A DNA stretch of 64,000 nt from Bacillus sp. MRMR6 (GTDB taxonomy: Bacteria > Bacillota > Bacilli > Bacillales > Cytobacillaceae), in assembly GCF_001940785.1 (NCBI RefSeq), contig NZ_MSLS01000008.1, positions 18,430 through 82,429 of the forward strand. The letters run 5' to 3'. The notes beneath the pieces were generated by a model. It was not told where the DNA came from. It saw only the letters and a program-made list of their open reading frames with translations, and searched no databases. The translations under genes and the position numbers were made by a program. Positions 35,396 to 44,773 of the stretch are shown one piece after another (the first letter of the stretch is position 1; each line of letters starts with the position of its first letter).

Positions 35396-35426
35396 AAAAA
35401 TCCAGGAGCCATCCTGGATTTTTTAT
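35396..35426 (+). terminator. Terminator after deoB-punA-pdp
   Basis: Stem AAAAATCCAGG / CCTGGATTTTT with loop AGCCAT and a long T-rich tail. Confidence 0.9.
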
Positions 35427-35446
35427 TTTGCTTACAGGAAATAATT

Positions 35447-35475
35447 GTATAAAAATGATTCATTTGGAAAAAATG
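35447..35475 (+). promoter_or_regulatory. Sigma-F/G-like promoter of dacF
   Basis: GTATA (35447-35451), 14 bp, GGAAAAAATG (35466-35475) resembles a sigma-F/sigma-G promoter. dacF is a sigma-F/G gene in B. subtilis. Confidence 0.5.
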
Positions 35476-35503
35476 AAACTTATAAAGAATGGAGGGTTAT
35501 GCA

Positions 35504-36673
35504 ATGAAACGATATATCTCTTTACTAGTAATATCTTTGATGTTAACAAGTTTATCGATTCCTTCTGTATCTGCTGAAGAGAAAAAAAGCTCTGATATCA
35601 CCGAAAATGTTAGGTCAGCGATCTTAATTGAACGTGATACAGGTAATGTTCTTTATGAAAAAAATAGTAATGAAGAGCTTCCGCCAGCAAGCATGACAAA
35701 AATCATGACTATGTTGTTAATTATGGAAGCCATCGACCAAGGTAAGTTGACTTGGGATGAGAAGGTCAGAACAAGTGAGTATGCAGCATCTATGGGAGGA
35801 TCGCAAATCTTCCTAGAGCCTGGAGAAGAAATGACCACCAAACAAATGCTTCAGGGTATTGCAATAGGATCCGGGAATGATGCTTCAGTGGCGATGGCTG
35901 AGAGAATTGCTGGTTCTGAAGAAGGTTTTGTCGATATGATGAATGATAAAGTAAAAGAACTTGGTTTAAAAAATACAGTTTTCAAAAATACGACAGGGCT
36001 GCCTGAAAGCGGTCATTACAGTTCAGCAAATGATATGGCAGTAATGGCTAAAGAATTATTAAAATATGAAGAGATTACAAAGTTTACTGGTTCATACGAG
36101 GCGTATCTTCGCGAGAATACTGATAAAAAGTTCTGGCTCGTCAATACAAATAAATTAGTTCGCTTTTATCCAGGAGTTGACGGCCTAAAGACAGGTTTTA
36201 CAGCCGAAGCAAAATATTGTTTAACGGCAACAGCTCAAAAAGACGGTATGCGAGTGATTGCAGTAGTGTTCGGTGCGCCAACTTCTAAAGAGAGAAATGC
36301 ACAAGTTACGAAAATGCTTAACTTTGCATTTAGTCAATATCAAACACATCCAATGTTTAAACGTAACCAATCTCTTGGAATAGCCCACGTGAGTAAGGGA
36401 AAAGAAAAAACAGTTGAGGCAGTCACAAATGAGCCGCTTTCATTGCTAACCAAAAAAGGTGAAAAAACAGAAGATGTAGAACAAAAAATAACGCTTAAGA
36501 AGAACCTTGATGCTCCGATTCAAAAAGGAGATAAGGTTGGCAGTGTCAAACTGATGAAAGATGGGAAAGTAGTTTTACAGAGCGATTTAGTTGCAAAGAA
36601 TGACGTAAAAGAAGCAGGCTGGTGGACTCTTTATAAACGTTCGTTTGGAATGTTTACAAAAGCAGGAAAATAA
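35504..36673 (+). CDS. dacF: D-alanyl-D-alanine carboxypeptidase DacF
   Basis: DacF is a forespore penicillin-binding protein that trims peptidoglycan stem peptides and so controls cross-linking of spore wall. The 389-aa protein has a signal peptide (about 1-25, ending SVSAEE), catalytic Ser63-Lys66 in SMTK, SGN in GSGNDAS and KTG in GLKTGFT, then the PBP5-type C-terminal beta domain. ATG 35504 follows GGAGGG. Its place just before spoIIA and the promoter upstream identify it as DacF rather than DacA. No terminator lies between it and spoIIAA. Confidence 0.93.
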   Translation: MKRYISLLVISLMLTSLSIPSVSAEEKKSSDITENVRSAILIERDTGNVLYEKNSNEELPPASMTKIMTMLLIMEAIDQGKLTWDEKVRTSEYAASMGGSQIFLEPGEEMTTKQMLQGIAIGSGNDASVAMAERIAGSEEGFVDMMNDKVKELGLKNTVFKNTTGLPESGHYSSANDMAVMAKELLKYEEITKFTGSYEAYLRENTDKKFWLVNTNKLVRFYPGVDGLKTGFTAEAKYCLTATAQKDGMRVIAVVFGAPTSKERNAQVTKMLNFAFSQYQTHPMFKRNQSLGIAHVSKGKEKTVEAVTNEPLSLLTKKGEKTEDVEQKITLKKNLDAPIQKGDKVGSVKLMKDGKVVLQSDLVAKNDVKEAGWWTLYKRSFGMFTKAGK

Positions 36674-36736
36674 ATTTGTCGAAATACTAAGATTCTCCAC
36701 TACTTTTAGCAGAATACAACTAGTTTTGTCTTGAAT

Positions 36737-36764
36737 GAAGGAAATGTTTGATTCCATAACGAAT
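36737..36764 (+). promoter_or_regulatory. Sigma-H promoter of spoIIA
   Basis: GAAGGAAAT (36737-36745), 14 bp, CGAAT (36760-36764) fits the sigma-H consensus RWAGGANNT-N14-HGAAT at every defined position. It lies 35 bp before spoIIAA, as in B. subtilis. Confidence 0.8.
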
Positions 36765-36798
36765 TGACTCATATACCAGTTGAAGGAGGCTAGGATAA

Positions 36799-37149
36799 GT
36801 GAGTCTAAACATTGATATGGAAATAAAACATGATGTTCTATGTATTCGTTTAAGTGGGGAGCTAGACCACCATACTGCGGATGAATTACGCGAAAAAGCC
36901 GCTATTGCAATTGAAAAAAATGATATTCGTCATATAGTGTTAAATTTGGAACAACTTGCTTTTATGGATAGCTCAGGACTCGGGGTTATTTTAGGCAGAT
37001 ATAAGCAAATAAAGCAGGTGCACGGCGAAATGGTTGTTTGTGCTATTTCCCCTGCTGTACAAAGATTATTCGATATGTCGGGGTTATTTAAGATCATCAA
37101 GCTTGAGCCGACAGAAGAATTTGCTTTGCAAAGATTGGGGGTGGCCTGA
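36799..37149 (+). CDS. spoIIAA: Anti-sigma-F factor antagonist SpoIIAA
   Basis: SpoIIAA releases sigma-F from SpoIIAB when dephosphorylated by SpoIIE. The 116-aa STAS domain has the phosphorylation site Ser58 in [13 protein letters not shown], matching B. subtilis. The start is GTG after AAGGAGG. The stop is immediately followed by the spoIIAB start, so the genes are coupled. Confidence 0.96.
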   Translation: MSLNIDMEIKHDVLCIRLSGELDHHTADELREKAAIAIEKNDIRHIVLNLEQLAFMDSSGLGVILGRYKQIKQVHGEMVVCAISPAVQRLFDMSGLFKIIKLEPTEEFALQRLGVA

Positions 37150-37590
37150 GTGAAGAATCAGATGAATCTTCAATTCAGTGCGTTAAGTCAAAATGAGTCA
37201 TTCGCACGTGTTACAGTTGCTGCTTTTATCGCACAGCTCGATCCGACTATGGATGAGTTGACAGAAATAAAAACCGTTGTGTCCGAAGCGGTTACGAATT
37301 CGATTATTCATGGGTATGAGAATGACCCGCATGGAATTGTATACATTCAAGTTTCCATCGAAGACAATATTGTAGATATTTCAATAAAGGATGAGGGACT
37401 TGGAATTGTAGATGTGGAGGAAGCTCGCCAGCCATTATTTACAACAAAGCCAGACTTAGAAAGATCTGGCATGGGATTCACCATCATGGAAAATTTCATG
37501 GATGAGTTAGAGGTTCTCACACAGCCAGGTAAAGGAACCGAAGTGAAATTAAGAAAGCATTTACAAACTCGCAAAATGCTGTGCAATTAA
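37150..37590 (+). CDS. spoIIAB: Anti-sigma-F factor and kinase SpoIIAB
   Basis: SpoIIAB binds and holds sigma-F and phosphorylates SpoIIAA. The 146-aa GHKL ATPase shows the N-box [12 protein letters not shown] and the G boxes DEGLGI and GMGFTIM. The start is GTG directly abutting spoIIAA. Length matches the family. Confidence 0.96.
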   Translation: MKNQMNLQFSALSQNESFARVTVAAFIAQLDPTMDELTEIKTVVSEAVTNSIIHGYENDPHGIVYIQVSIEDNIVDISIKDEGLGIVDVEEARQPLFTTKPDLERSGMGFTIMENFMDELEVLTQPGKGTEVKLRKHLQTRKMLCN

Positions 37591-37602
37591 GGAGACTTGC
37601 CG

Positions 37603-38361
37603 ATGGATGTGGAGGTCAAAAACGATAAAAGTCACACGTATCTAAAGGACCATGAAGTAAAAGAACTGATTAAAAGAAGTCAGGATGGAGACCAAGATGC
37701 CCGGGACCTTATAGTCGAAAAGAATATGCGTCTCGTCTGGTCCGTAGTTCAACGTTTTCTTAATAGAGGCTATGATCCTGACGATTTATTCCAAATTGGC
37801 TGTATAGGTTTATTGAAATCTGTCGATAAGTTCGATCTTTCGTATGACGTTAGATTTTCAACCTATGCTGTACCAATGATTATTGGCGAGATTCAGCGGT
37901 TTATCCGCGATGATGGAACAGTTAAGGTCAGCCGCTCCTTAAAGGAAATGGGAAACAAGATAAGAAAAGCCAAGGATGAACTATCGAAAAACCTAGGCAG
38001 AGTTCCGACAATCAATGAGATTTCTAAGCACCTTGAACTATCACCAGAAGATGTGATTCTTGCTCAGGAAGCAAGTAGAGCACCATCTTCCATTCATGAA
38101 ACCGTATATGAAAATGATGGTGATCCGATAACATTGCTTGATCAAATTGATGATGGTAATGAAGGAAAATGGTTCGATAAAATCGCACTTAAAGAAGCCA
38201 TCCGCGAATTAGATGAACGTGAGAGGTTAATTGTTTACCTAAGGTATTACAAAGACCAAACACAATCAGAAGTTGCGGTAAGGCTGGGCATATCACAAGT
38301 GCAAGTTTCAAGGTTGGAGAAAAAGATTTTACAACAAATGAAAGACCGCATGGATATTTAA
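37603..38361 (+). CDS. sigF: RNA polymerase sigma-F factor (SpoIIAC)
   Basis: Sigma-F is the first forespore sigma factor. The 252-aa protein has region 2 (LVWSVVQRFLNRGYDPDDLFQIGCIGLLKSVDKF), region 3 and region 4 with the helix-turn-helix TQSEVAVRLGISQVQVSRLEKK. I start at ATG 37603 after AAGGAG; a TTG at 37597 is too close to that site. The terminator stem overlaps the last codons. Confidence 0.96.
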   Translation: MDVEVKNDKSHTYLKDHEVKELIKRSQDGDQDARDLIVEKNMRLVWSVVQRFLNRGYDPDDLFQIGCIGLLKSVDKFDLSYDVRFSTYAVPMIIGEIQRFIRDDGTVKVSRSLKEMGNKIRKAKDELSKNLGRVPTINEISKHLELSPEDVILAQEASRAPSSIHETVYENDGDPITLLDQIDDGNEGKWFDKIALKEAIRELDERERLIVYLRYYKDQTQSEVAVRLGISQVQVSRLEKKILQQMKDRMDI

Positions 38362-38380
38362 TCCAAGCGGTCTTTTTTAT
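38344..38380 (+). terminator. Terminator of the spoIIA operon
   Basis: Stem GACCGCATGGAT / ATCCAAGCGGTC, loop ATTTA, then TTTTTT. It includes the sigF stop codon. Confidence 0.88.
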
Positions 38381-38414
38381 GTGGATTAAGTTGTTTTTAT
38401 CCAATTTTTGGTCT

Positions 38415-38444
38415 TCATGAAAAAAAAGGTAATGACAAATACTA
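38415..38444 (+). promoter_or_regulatory. Sigma-G-like promoter of spoVA
   Basis: TCATG (38415-38419), 18 bp, AATACTA (38438-38444) matches GHATR-N18-CATNNTA with one mismatch in each half. spoVA is a sigma-G operon in B. subtilis. Confidence 0.5.
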
Positions 38445-38482
38445 GTGTTACAAAAGAAATCTGTGTATGGGGAGTGTATGTT

Positions 38483-39097
38483 TTGGAAAAAACAATTTAC
38501 ATCCGCATGCGGAATCGTGTTCTGGTTAAACCGGGAGAGACTATTTTCTTATCTGATCTCGCACAGGTTATTGCGCCTGAAACAGTCATTCCACAATTGA
38601 AAAAAGTGCCTATATATCAAATTACGGAAGATGATAAGAATATCGTGATCATTGATGTAATGAAAATAATAGGTATAATTTCCCAACTAGTTAAAGATAC
38701 CGAGATTCAAACAGTTGGGCCGCCACAAACGATTATAGAAGTAGTATATAAGAAAAAAATGATGACATATCCATTATTCCTCTTAATCTGGTTCTTGCTA
38801 TTCTTTGGATCAGCTATGGCCATTATGAACTTTCATGACGATGTGAGTATGCAGAGCGTTCAAGAAAAACTCTATACGATCATTACTGGCGTGAAAGATC
38901 CTAAGCCCTGGATATTTCAAATTCCCTATTCAATCGGCTTGGGACTAGGGATGATTTTGTTTTTCAACCATGTATTTAAAAAACGGATTAATGAAGAGCC
39001 TAGTCCGCTAGAGGTAGAAATGTTTAATTATCAAACAAGCTTAGATAATTACGTCATAATACATGAAAATAGAGAAAGCATGAAGCGGATAAAATGA
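38483..39097 (+). CDS. spoVAA: Stage V sporulation protein AA
   Basis: SpoVAA belongs to the spore inner-membrane SpoVA complex that moves dipicolinic acid (DPA). The 204-aa protein has an N-terminal soluble domain (MEKTIYIRMRNRVLVKPGET) and two membrane helices near 95-115 and 150-170. I take TTG 38483 as start: GGGGAG lies 8 nt before it and the reading matches the N terminus of B. subtilis SpoVAA (206 aa). Overlap with spoVAB is 4 nt. Confidence 0.88.
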   Translation: MEKTIYIRMRNRVLVKPGETIFLSDLAQVIAPETVIPQLKKVPIYQITEDDKNIVIIDVMKIIGIISQLVKDTEIQTVGPPQTIIEVVYKKKMMTYPLFLLIWFLLFFGSAMAIMNFHDDVSMQSVQEKLYTIITGVKDPKPWIFQIPYSIGLGLGMILFFNHVFKKRINEEPSPLEVEMFNYQTSLDNYVIIHENRESMKRIK

Positions 39098-39516
39098 CTA
39101 TAAAGGTAGTTGCAGTAATGTTTGTCGGTCTAGCGAGTGGATTAGCGGTAGGATCGGGATTTGTTGCTTTTTTGACGGTATTAGGTATTATACCAAGGCT
39201 GACTCAGCTAACGAAAACAATGAAGATGATTCACCATTATGAATGGGCTGTAGTACTTGGAGCTGTCAGTGGGACAGTGGCCAGCTTAAGGGATCCTGTA
39301 CTAGGTGTATCGCCATACTTTATGATTCCTCTTGGTCTAGCAGGCGGTATCTTTGTCGGAATGTTAGCAGCAGGTTTAACAGAAGCGCTAAATGTGTTTC
39401 CTGTACTTGCCAAAAGACTTAGAATAGATGGAAAAATCATCATTTTAATAATGGCAATTGTGTTAGGGAAAATTGTTGGTTCAATCTTTCAGTGGGTTTA
39501 TTTTGTACATCACTAA
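39094..39516 (+). CDS. spoVAB: Stage V sporulation protein AB
   Basis: SpoVAB is a small multi-pass membrane protein (140 aa, about four to five helices: [72 protein letters not shown]). It overlaps spoVAA by 4 nt. The next gene is spoVAEA, not spoVAC, which departs from the B. subtilis order. Confidence 0.9.
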   Translation: MTIKVVAVMFVGLASGLAVGSGFVAFLTVLGIIPRLTQLTKTMKMIHHYEWAVVLGAVSGTVASLRDPVLGVSPYFMIPLGLAGGIFVGMLAAGLTEALNVFPVLAKRLRIDGKIIILIMAIVLGKIVGSIFQWVYFVHH

Positions 39517-39548
39517 AAACTTCTTCTATCACGAAAGGATATCCCAGA

Positions 39549-40130
39549 ATGAGTAATCGCAGACGGGTTATAGTAATTACGGATGGTGATGAGTATGCGA
39601 AAAGGGCTGTCGAACATGTAGCACATGAAATTGGTGGTCGCTGTATTACAAGTTCTCAAGGAAATCCTTCGGTACTTTCAGGTGAAGAACTTGTCAAATT
39701 AATTAAAATGGCCGCTCATGATCCAGTACTAGTCATGTTCGATGATAGTGGTCTAGTTGGTGAAGGCGCTGGAGAAAAAGCCTTAAAATACGTTGCTACT
39801 CATAAAGATATCGAAGTGCTAGGAATTATTGCAGTAGCTTCAAAAACACATCAGGCGGAGTGGACAAGAATAGATGTAAGTATTGACCGCGACGGTGAAT
39901 TAACCCCATATGGTGTAGACAAGTTTGGTATACCAGAACTTGAAATTGGAAGGTTAAATGGAGATACCGTTTATTGTCTTGATGAATTAGATGTCCCCAT
40001 TGTAGTTGGAATTGGAGATGTTGGTAAAATGGCGCGACGCGACCATTACGAATACGGTTCGCCTATTACAAAAAAAGCGGTTGAACTCATACTCGAAAGG
40101 AGCGGATATCGTGTCAAGGACAACAGATAA
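39549..40130 (+). CDS. spoVAEA: Stage V sporulation protein AE-a (SpoVAEA)
   Basis: This soluble 193-aa protein begins [20 protein letters not shown] and keeps the SpoVAEA pattern: [33 protein letters not shown] and [20 protein letters not shown]. It has no membrane helix. In B. subtilis it is the penultimate spoVA gene, after AC, AD and AEB, which are all missing here. ATG 39549 has AAAGGAT upstream. It overlaps spoVAF by 20 nt. Its biochemical role is not known. Confidence 0.88.
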   Translation: MSNRRRVIVITDGDEYAKRAVEHVAHEIGGRCITSSQGNPSVLSGEELVKLIKMAAHDPVLVMFDDSGLVGEGAGEKALKYVATHKDIEVLGIIAVASKTHQAEWTRIDVSIDRDGELTPYGVDKFGIPELEIGRLNGDTVYCLDELDVPIVVGIGDVGKMARRDHYEYGSPITKKAVELILERSGYRVKDNR

Positions 40131-41601
40131 GAAATGGCCGATACCTGAATCATTACATGAAATAGAAAATTATATGAAACAGCGTGTTGGACTGGGTGTT
40201 AGTTTTGATTTGGGTGTCAGAAAACTAAAAATCCTGAAGAAGGATGTTCATTTTTATTTTGTAAATGGGTTGATTGATACAAGTTTCGTCATTGAAATAA
40301 CCGAGCAACTTGTTGAAATCAATAACCATGAAAAGCTATCATCTGATCTCCTGAAGTTAGTAGAAAACCGTATTATTCATCAAGCAGTGGAGCATATAAA
40401 GACACTTGATGAATTAGTAGACTTAGTTCTATCAGGGCTAATTGTGGTTGTTGTGGAAGGTGCCGCAGTAGCACTATCCGTTGATGTAAGGAGCTACCCT
40501 GGGAGGACACCTCAAGAGCCGGATACAGAAAAAGTAGTACGGGGATCTAGAGATGGTTTTGTAGAAAATATTATCTTAAATACAGCTCTTACAAGAAGAA
40601 GAATTCGTGACGAGCGATTAAGGTTTGAGATGTTGAAAGTAGGAGAACGCTCAAAAACAGATGTAGCATTGGGCTATCTTGAAGATGTAGCAGATCCAGA
40701 CTTAGTAAATATACTGAGGAAAGAAATTAACGCTATTGAGGTTGACGGAATACCGATGGCCGATAAGACAATTGAAGAGTTTATACTAAAACAAGGATTT
40801 AACCCATATCCGCTAGTTAGATATACGGAACGGGCTGACATTGCAGCAACACATATACTCGAAGGCCATGTTGTTATTTATGTAGACACCTCTCCAAGTG
40901 TCATTATCTCTCCAACGACATATTTTCACCATGTACAACATGCTGAAGAGTTTAGAGAATCACCAGTGATGGGTACTTTCTTACGCTGGATGCGCTTTCT
41001 AGGCGTTCTAACGTCTATTTTTTTACTACCTTTTTGGTTATTGCTCGTACTAGAACCATCCTTATTACCAAAAGCACTTTCATTCATAGGTCCGAATGAA
41101 AAGACCAATATACCCATTGTAGTTCAGATTTTCTTAGCCGATTTTGGAATTGAGTTTTTAAGAATTGCAGCCATACATACACCTACACCATTGTCAACTG
41201 CGATGGGATTAATTGCTGCTGTGTTAATCGGGCAAATTGCAGTAGATGTAGGGTTATTTGTACCAGAGGTTATTCTTTATGTTGCCATATCAGGGATTGG
41301 GACATTTACAACACCAAGCTATGAATTAAGTGTAGCGAATAAGATTGGCAGATTAATTTTATTATTATTTGTAGCATTTTTCAAAACTCCTGGTTTCGTA
41401 ATTGGGACAACATTATTGTTTATTCATTTAGTCACGACAAAAACGCTCAACACCCCATATTTCTGGCCGTTCTTACCTTTTGAGCCCAAAGGGTTTTTAC
41501 AAATTATCTTCCGAAGGGCTGTACCAGGAGCGATTTTCAGGCCTAGTATTGTTCACCCAAGGAATCGTTTTCGTCAGCCGCCAAAAGCAGAAAATAAATG
41601 A
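40111..41601 (+). CDS. spoVAF: Spore germination protein SpoVAF (GerA family)
   Basis: SpoVAF is related to the A subunits of germinant receptors and, in recent work, acts with receptors in a spore membrane assembly. The 496-aa protein has a soluble N domain (about 1-290: [25 protein letters not shown]) and five or so membrane helices from about 293. GTG 40111 follows AAAGGAG; it overlaps spo[24 protein letters not shown] is the family's conserved segment. A terminator follows at 41671. Confidence 0.9.
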   Translation: MSRTTDKKWPIPESLHEIENYMKQRVGLGVSFDLGVRKLKILKKDVHFYFVNGLIDTSFVIEITEQLVEINNHEKLSSDLLKLVENRIIHQAVEHIKTLDELVDLVLSGLIVVVVEGAAVALSVDVRSYPGRTPQEPDTEKVVRGSRDGFVENIILNTALTRRRIRDERLRFEMLKVGERSKTDVALGYLEDVADPDLVNILRKEINAIEVDGIPMADKTIEEFILKQGFNPYPLVRYTERADIAATHILEGHVVIYVDTSPSVIISPTTYFHHVQHAEEFRESPVMGTFLRWMRFLGVLTSIFLLPFWLLLVLEPSLLPKALSFIGPNEKTNIPIVVQIFLADFGIEFLRIAAIHTPTPLSTAMGLIAAVLIGQIAVDVGLFVPEVILYVAISGIGTFTTPSYELSVANKIGRLILLLFVAFFKTPGFVIGTTLLFIHLVTTKTLNTPYFWPFLPFEPKGFLQIIFRRAVPGAIFRPSIVHPRNRFRQPPKAENK

Positions 41602-41670
41602 GATATTGCGGAATAGTATTAGTTGTGCTAAAGTAAATTTTACCTGAGTAAAAGGATAGAAAAAATAAAA

Positions 41671-41708
41671 AATAGGCAGTATCCTTTGCGGATTCTGTCT
41701 ATTTATTT
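41671..41708 (+). terminator. Terminator of the spoVA operon
   Basis: Stem ATAGGCAGTATCC / GGATTCTGTCTAT with loop TTTGC and T-rich tail. The 169-bp gap to lysA is too short for a lysine riboswitch and I see none. Confidence 0.75.
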
Positions 41709-41770
41709 ATTACTTTTTTATTGTTTAACATACACTAAAAACAAGAGTATTCATGGAGAGAGGGAAGGAA

Positions 41771-43075
41771 ATGTATTTTTACGGGACAACCGGGGTAAAT
41801 GGTAGAGGGAATTTGGAAATAGGCGGAGTAGATGCAGTTGAGTTGGCCGAACAGTTTGGAACTCCCCTCTATGTTTATGACGTTGCGTTAATGAGGGAAA
41901 GAGCAAGAGGATTCAAGCAAACCTTTGAAGAACAGAAAGTGAAATCACAGGTTGCCTACGCGAGTAAGGCATTCTCAACCATTGCAATGCTACAGCTTGC
42001 CGATGAAGAAGGATTATCTTTAGATGTAGTATCAGGAGGAGAATTATATACCGCCATAAAGGCTGGTTTTCCTGTTGAAAGAATTCATTTTCATGGGAAT
42101 AATAAAAGTAGAGAAGAATTAGAAATGGCGTTAGAGAACAAAATTGGCTGCATCGTAGTGGACAATTTTTATGAACTAGAGTTATTAAAAACAATTAGCA
42201 AAGAAAAAAGTGAAACTGTAAATATTTTATTAAGGGTTACTCCAGGGATTGAGGCCCATACCCATGATTATATTTTAACTGGACAAGAAGATTCTAAGTT
42301 CGGTTTTGATTTGCAAAATGGACAAGCGGAAGAAGCACTTAAAACAGCCCTTTTGTGTAACAACTTTGAGGTTCTAGGATTACATTGCCATATTGGCTCA
42401 CAGATTTTTGAAACAACTGGCTTTTTGTTAGCTGCTAAAAAAATCGTTGAGCAGATGAATAAATGGAAGCATGAAATATCTTTTGAAGCTAAGGTGTTAA
42501 ACTTGGGCGGTGGTTTTGGAATTCGCTATACAAGTGAAGATGAACCAATGTTACCTTCTCAATATGTAAGCGAGATTATTAGGGAAGTTAAAGATTTAGT
42601 TGAACAATTTTCATTAAAGATGCCTGAGATTTGGATTGAGCCAGGTCGCTCACTTGTTGGCGATGCTGGAACCACGTTGTATCAGCTTGGATCCTCAAAA
42701 GAAGTACCAGGTGTTAGAAAATATTTAGCTATTGATGGGGGAATGAGTGACAATATTAGACCTGCACTCTACCAAGCAAAATATGAAGCGGTTTTAGCTA
42801 CTAGACCATTAGCTGAGACAACTGAAACTGTTTCTATTGCTGGGAAATGTTGTGAATCTGGAGATATGCTCATTTGGGATCTGCCCTTGCCGGAAAAAAA
42901 TGATGATGATTTATTAGCTGTTTTTTGTACGGGTGCTTACGGTTATTCTATGGCAAACAATTATAACCGCCTGCCACGGCCTGCTGTTGTATTTGTAGAG
43001 GATGGAAAGGCAAACCTGGTAGTGAAAAGAGAAACTTATGAAGATTTGGTTAGACTAGATCTGCCATTAAAGTAA
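41771..43075 (+). CDS. lysA: Diaminopimelate decarboxylase
   Basis: LysA makes lysine from meso-diaminopimelate with PLP. The 434-aa fold-III enzyme has the PLP Lys in QVAYASKAFST, the LGLHCHIGSQ motif, the phosphate loop LNLGGGFGI, EPGRSLVG and the second-domain catalytic Cys in CCESGDML. ATG 41771 (MYFYGTTGVNG) corresponds to the B. subtilis start; ATG 41753 is an alternative. It follows spoVAF as in B. subtilis. The window lacks other lysine genes. A strong terminator follows. Confidence 0.94.
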   Translation: MYFYGTTGVNGRGNLEIGGVDAVELAEQFGTPLYVYDVALMRERARGFKQTFEEQKVKSQVAYASKAFSTIAMLQLADEEGLSLDVVSGGELYTAIKAGFPVERIHFHGNNKSREELEMALENKIGCIVVDNFYELELLKTISKEKSETVNILLRVTPGIEAHTHDYILTGQEDSKFGFDLQNGQAEEALKTALLCNNFEVLGLHCHIGSQIFETTGFLLAAKKIVEQMNKWKHEISFEAKVLNLGGGFGIRYTSEDEPMLPSQYVSEIIREVKDLVEQFSLKMPEIWIEPGRSLVGDAGTTLYQLGSSKEVPGVRKYLAIDGGMSDNIRPALYQAKYEAVLATRPLAETTETVSIAGKCCESGDMLIWDLPLPEKNDDDLLAVFCTGAYGYSMANNYNRLPRPAVVFVEDGKANLVVKRETYEDLVRLDLPLK

Positions 43076-43076
43076 A

Positions 43077-43108
43077 TAAGCTGCCGTGTTTACGGCAGCT
43101 TACTTCTT
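43077..43108 (+). terminator. Terminator after lysA
   Basis: Perfect stem TAAGCTGCCGT / ACGGCAGCTTA, loop GTTT, then CTTCTTTTC. Confidence 0.85.
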
Positions 43109-43195
43109 TTCTTTGAAGAGATGGATTCTTTTTATTAATTAGTGTACAATGTAGGGCAGTACGCTATCTTCAAATACTATTTGGAGGTTTCAGCA

Positions 43196-43291
43196 TTGAA
43201 GAAAAATAATTGGACAGTTTTTACCATTCTTATTGGTATTTCTGTTATTTGGGGAATAATATACTGGATAGTAATTGCCCCCAACCAGTAA
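43196..43291 (+). CDS. Possible 31-aa single-helix membrane peptide
   Basis: The frame reads MKKNNWTVFTILIGISVIWG and continues IIYWIVIAPNQ: a short basic start and one hydrophobic helix. TTGGAGG eight bases before the TTG start is a very good ribosome site. There is no homologue I can name. It lies alone between lysA and ribT. The 160 bases that follow, to ribT, are AT-rich without visible hairpins. Confidence 0.55.
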   Translation: MKKNNWTVFTILIGISVIWGIIYWIVIAPNQ

Positions 43292-43411
43292 TAGTATGAA
43301 ATGATAATATCGATGGTCAATCATCCATGTAACTGACATGACACTTTAATTACTCAACTACATACTATAAATAAATCTGAATAATATTTATATTTCAAAA
43401 GTGAAAAATAG

Positions 43412-43804
<393 letters not shown>

Positions 43805-43816
43805 ATGGCAACATCT

Positions 43817-43848
43817 AAAGAGGCAGCAATTATTCGCTGCCTCTTTTC
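43817..43848. terminator. Terminator between ribT and ypuF
   Basis: Stem AAAGAGGCAGC / GCTGCCTCTTTT lies between convergent genes and overlaps the ypuF 3' end. Confidence 0.85.
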
Positions 43849-44351
43849 TTGTTTATTGCATTTAATCTATCTTGAATGACAGGTGTTCGATCCCTTAAGG
43901 AATGTCTATTTACTAGCTCTTTATCCGAAATATCGCTTTCTTTCCCCCAAACATACCCTTTATTATTACATTCTGCTTTGCATTGTTCCAATAAGTTGGG
44001 ATCGTTGATGGGTAGATTGAAGCTTTGATAAGGTTTTTCGTTTTCTATTGCTGCCAAAAGTTTGTGTAACAGCGGAAAAAGGAATAATTTATTTACACCT
44101 AGCTTTGATATTTCATGATCATGCTGAGTAAAGATTCGAATAGCTTTTTCTAACGTTCTCTTGGCACCAGCAAAATTAGAACGACGGTGATGATAAGTTG
44201 AAACTGCAAGAAGGATGAATCCGACCCAAATTGAATCCTTATGACCTTCCGTTTTCGTTTTCCAATATTCTTCTAAAATTTCATGGCATTCAAAATAATC
44301 GCGATCAGCATGGAAATGAACTAAGAACTTAATATAATCTCTTGGATACAA
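43830..44351 (-). CDS. ypuF: DUF309 domain protein (YpuF)
   Basis: This 173-aa helical protein has the DUF309 core near the N terminus (FHADRDYFECHEILEEYWK...HKDSIWVGFILLAVSTYHHRRSNFAGA), with conserved His and Glu residues that suggest a metal or ligand site. It sits between ribT and scpA, as YpuF does in B. subtilis. Function is unknown. AAGGAGCAGG precedes the ATG. Confidence 0.82.
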   Translation of the reverse strand: MYPRDYIKFLVHFHADRDYFECHEILEEYWKTKTEGHKDSIWVGFILLAVSTYHHRRSNFAGAKRTLEKAIRIFTQHDHEISKLGVNKLFLFPLLHKLLAAIENEKPYQSFNLPINDPNLLEQCKAECNNKGYVWGKESDISDKELVNRHSLRDRTPVIQDRLNAINKKRGSE

Positions 44352-44441
44352 AACATCCTGCTCCTTTTCTGTACGTTTATGTATAGTTTATCACATTCAA
44401 AACGGTAGATAACCAGATAAGTTTGACTAGGAACAAAGACA

Positions 44442-44474
44442 AAGCCTGCCAGGTTAAACAGGCAGGCTTCTTTT
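44442..44474 (-). terminator. Terminator downstream of the YjcZ-family gene
   Basis: Stem AAGCCTGCC / GGCAGGCTT (44442-44469). On the minus strand TTTGTCTTTG follows. The flanking 44352-44441 holds only the ypuF upstream region. Confidence 0.65.
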
Positions 44475-44479
44475 TGATG

Positions 44480-44572
44480 TTAGAACCAAGAAGCACCAAC
44501 GATAATTAACAGAATAAATAAAACTACGATTAACGCGATTCCGCCACCAAAACCGTAAGCGCCATCAGCCAT
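44480..44572 (-). CDS. YjcZ family small sporulation protein
   Basis: The 30-aa product begins MADGAYGFGGGIALIVVLFI and ends LLIIVGASWF: a Gly-rich head and one membrane helix, the mark of YjcZ-family spore peptides. GGGAGG lies eight bases before the ATG. Usually several copies occur per genome; only one is here. Role in the spore is unknown. Bases 44573-44773 hold the scpA promoter region, with TATACT near 44716. Confidence 0.82.
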   Translation of the reverse strand: MADGAYGFGGGIALIVVLFILLIIVGASWF

Positions 44573-44773
44573 ATTTAAAACCTCCCAGAGTTTTTACCCT
44601 TTTCCCTGTCATCTTATGTAGTATCTCTGTCCAAAGTTATGGGCAATCATCCCTTTTTGCCATTTTATAAAAAAAGCAAAGGCAAATTTCTATTGGATAA
44701 CCAATCCGAATCCACTATACTAGTAATAGTTATGAATTAATTTTAAGAAAATTTTTAAGGATTTTGGTGAAGA

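Noticed and set aside
38408..38482. N-terminal extension of SpoVAA
   Set aside because: TTG 38483 has the better-spaced ribosome site and gives the family's length and N terminus.
40006..40110. N-terminal extension of SpoVAF into spoVAEA
   Set aside because: It would overlap spoVAEA by over 120 nt; GTG 40111 follows AAAGGAG and fits homologues.
41602..41770. Lysine riboswitch before lysA
   Set aside because: Only 169 bp, largely a terminator; no L-box features.
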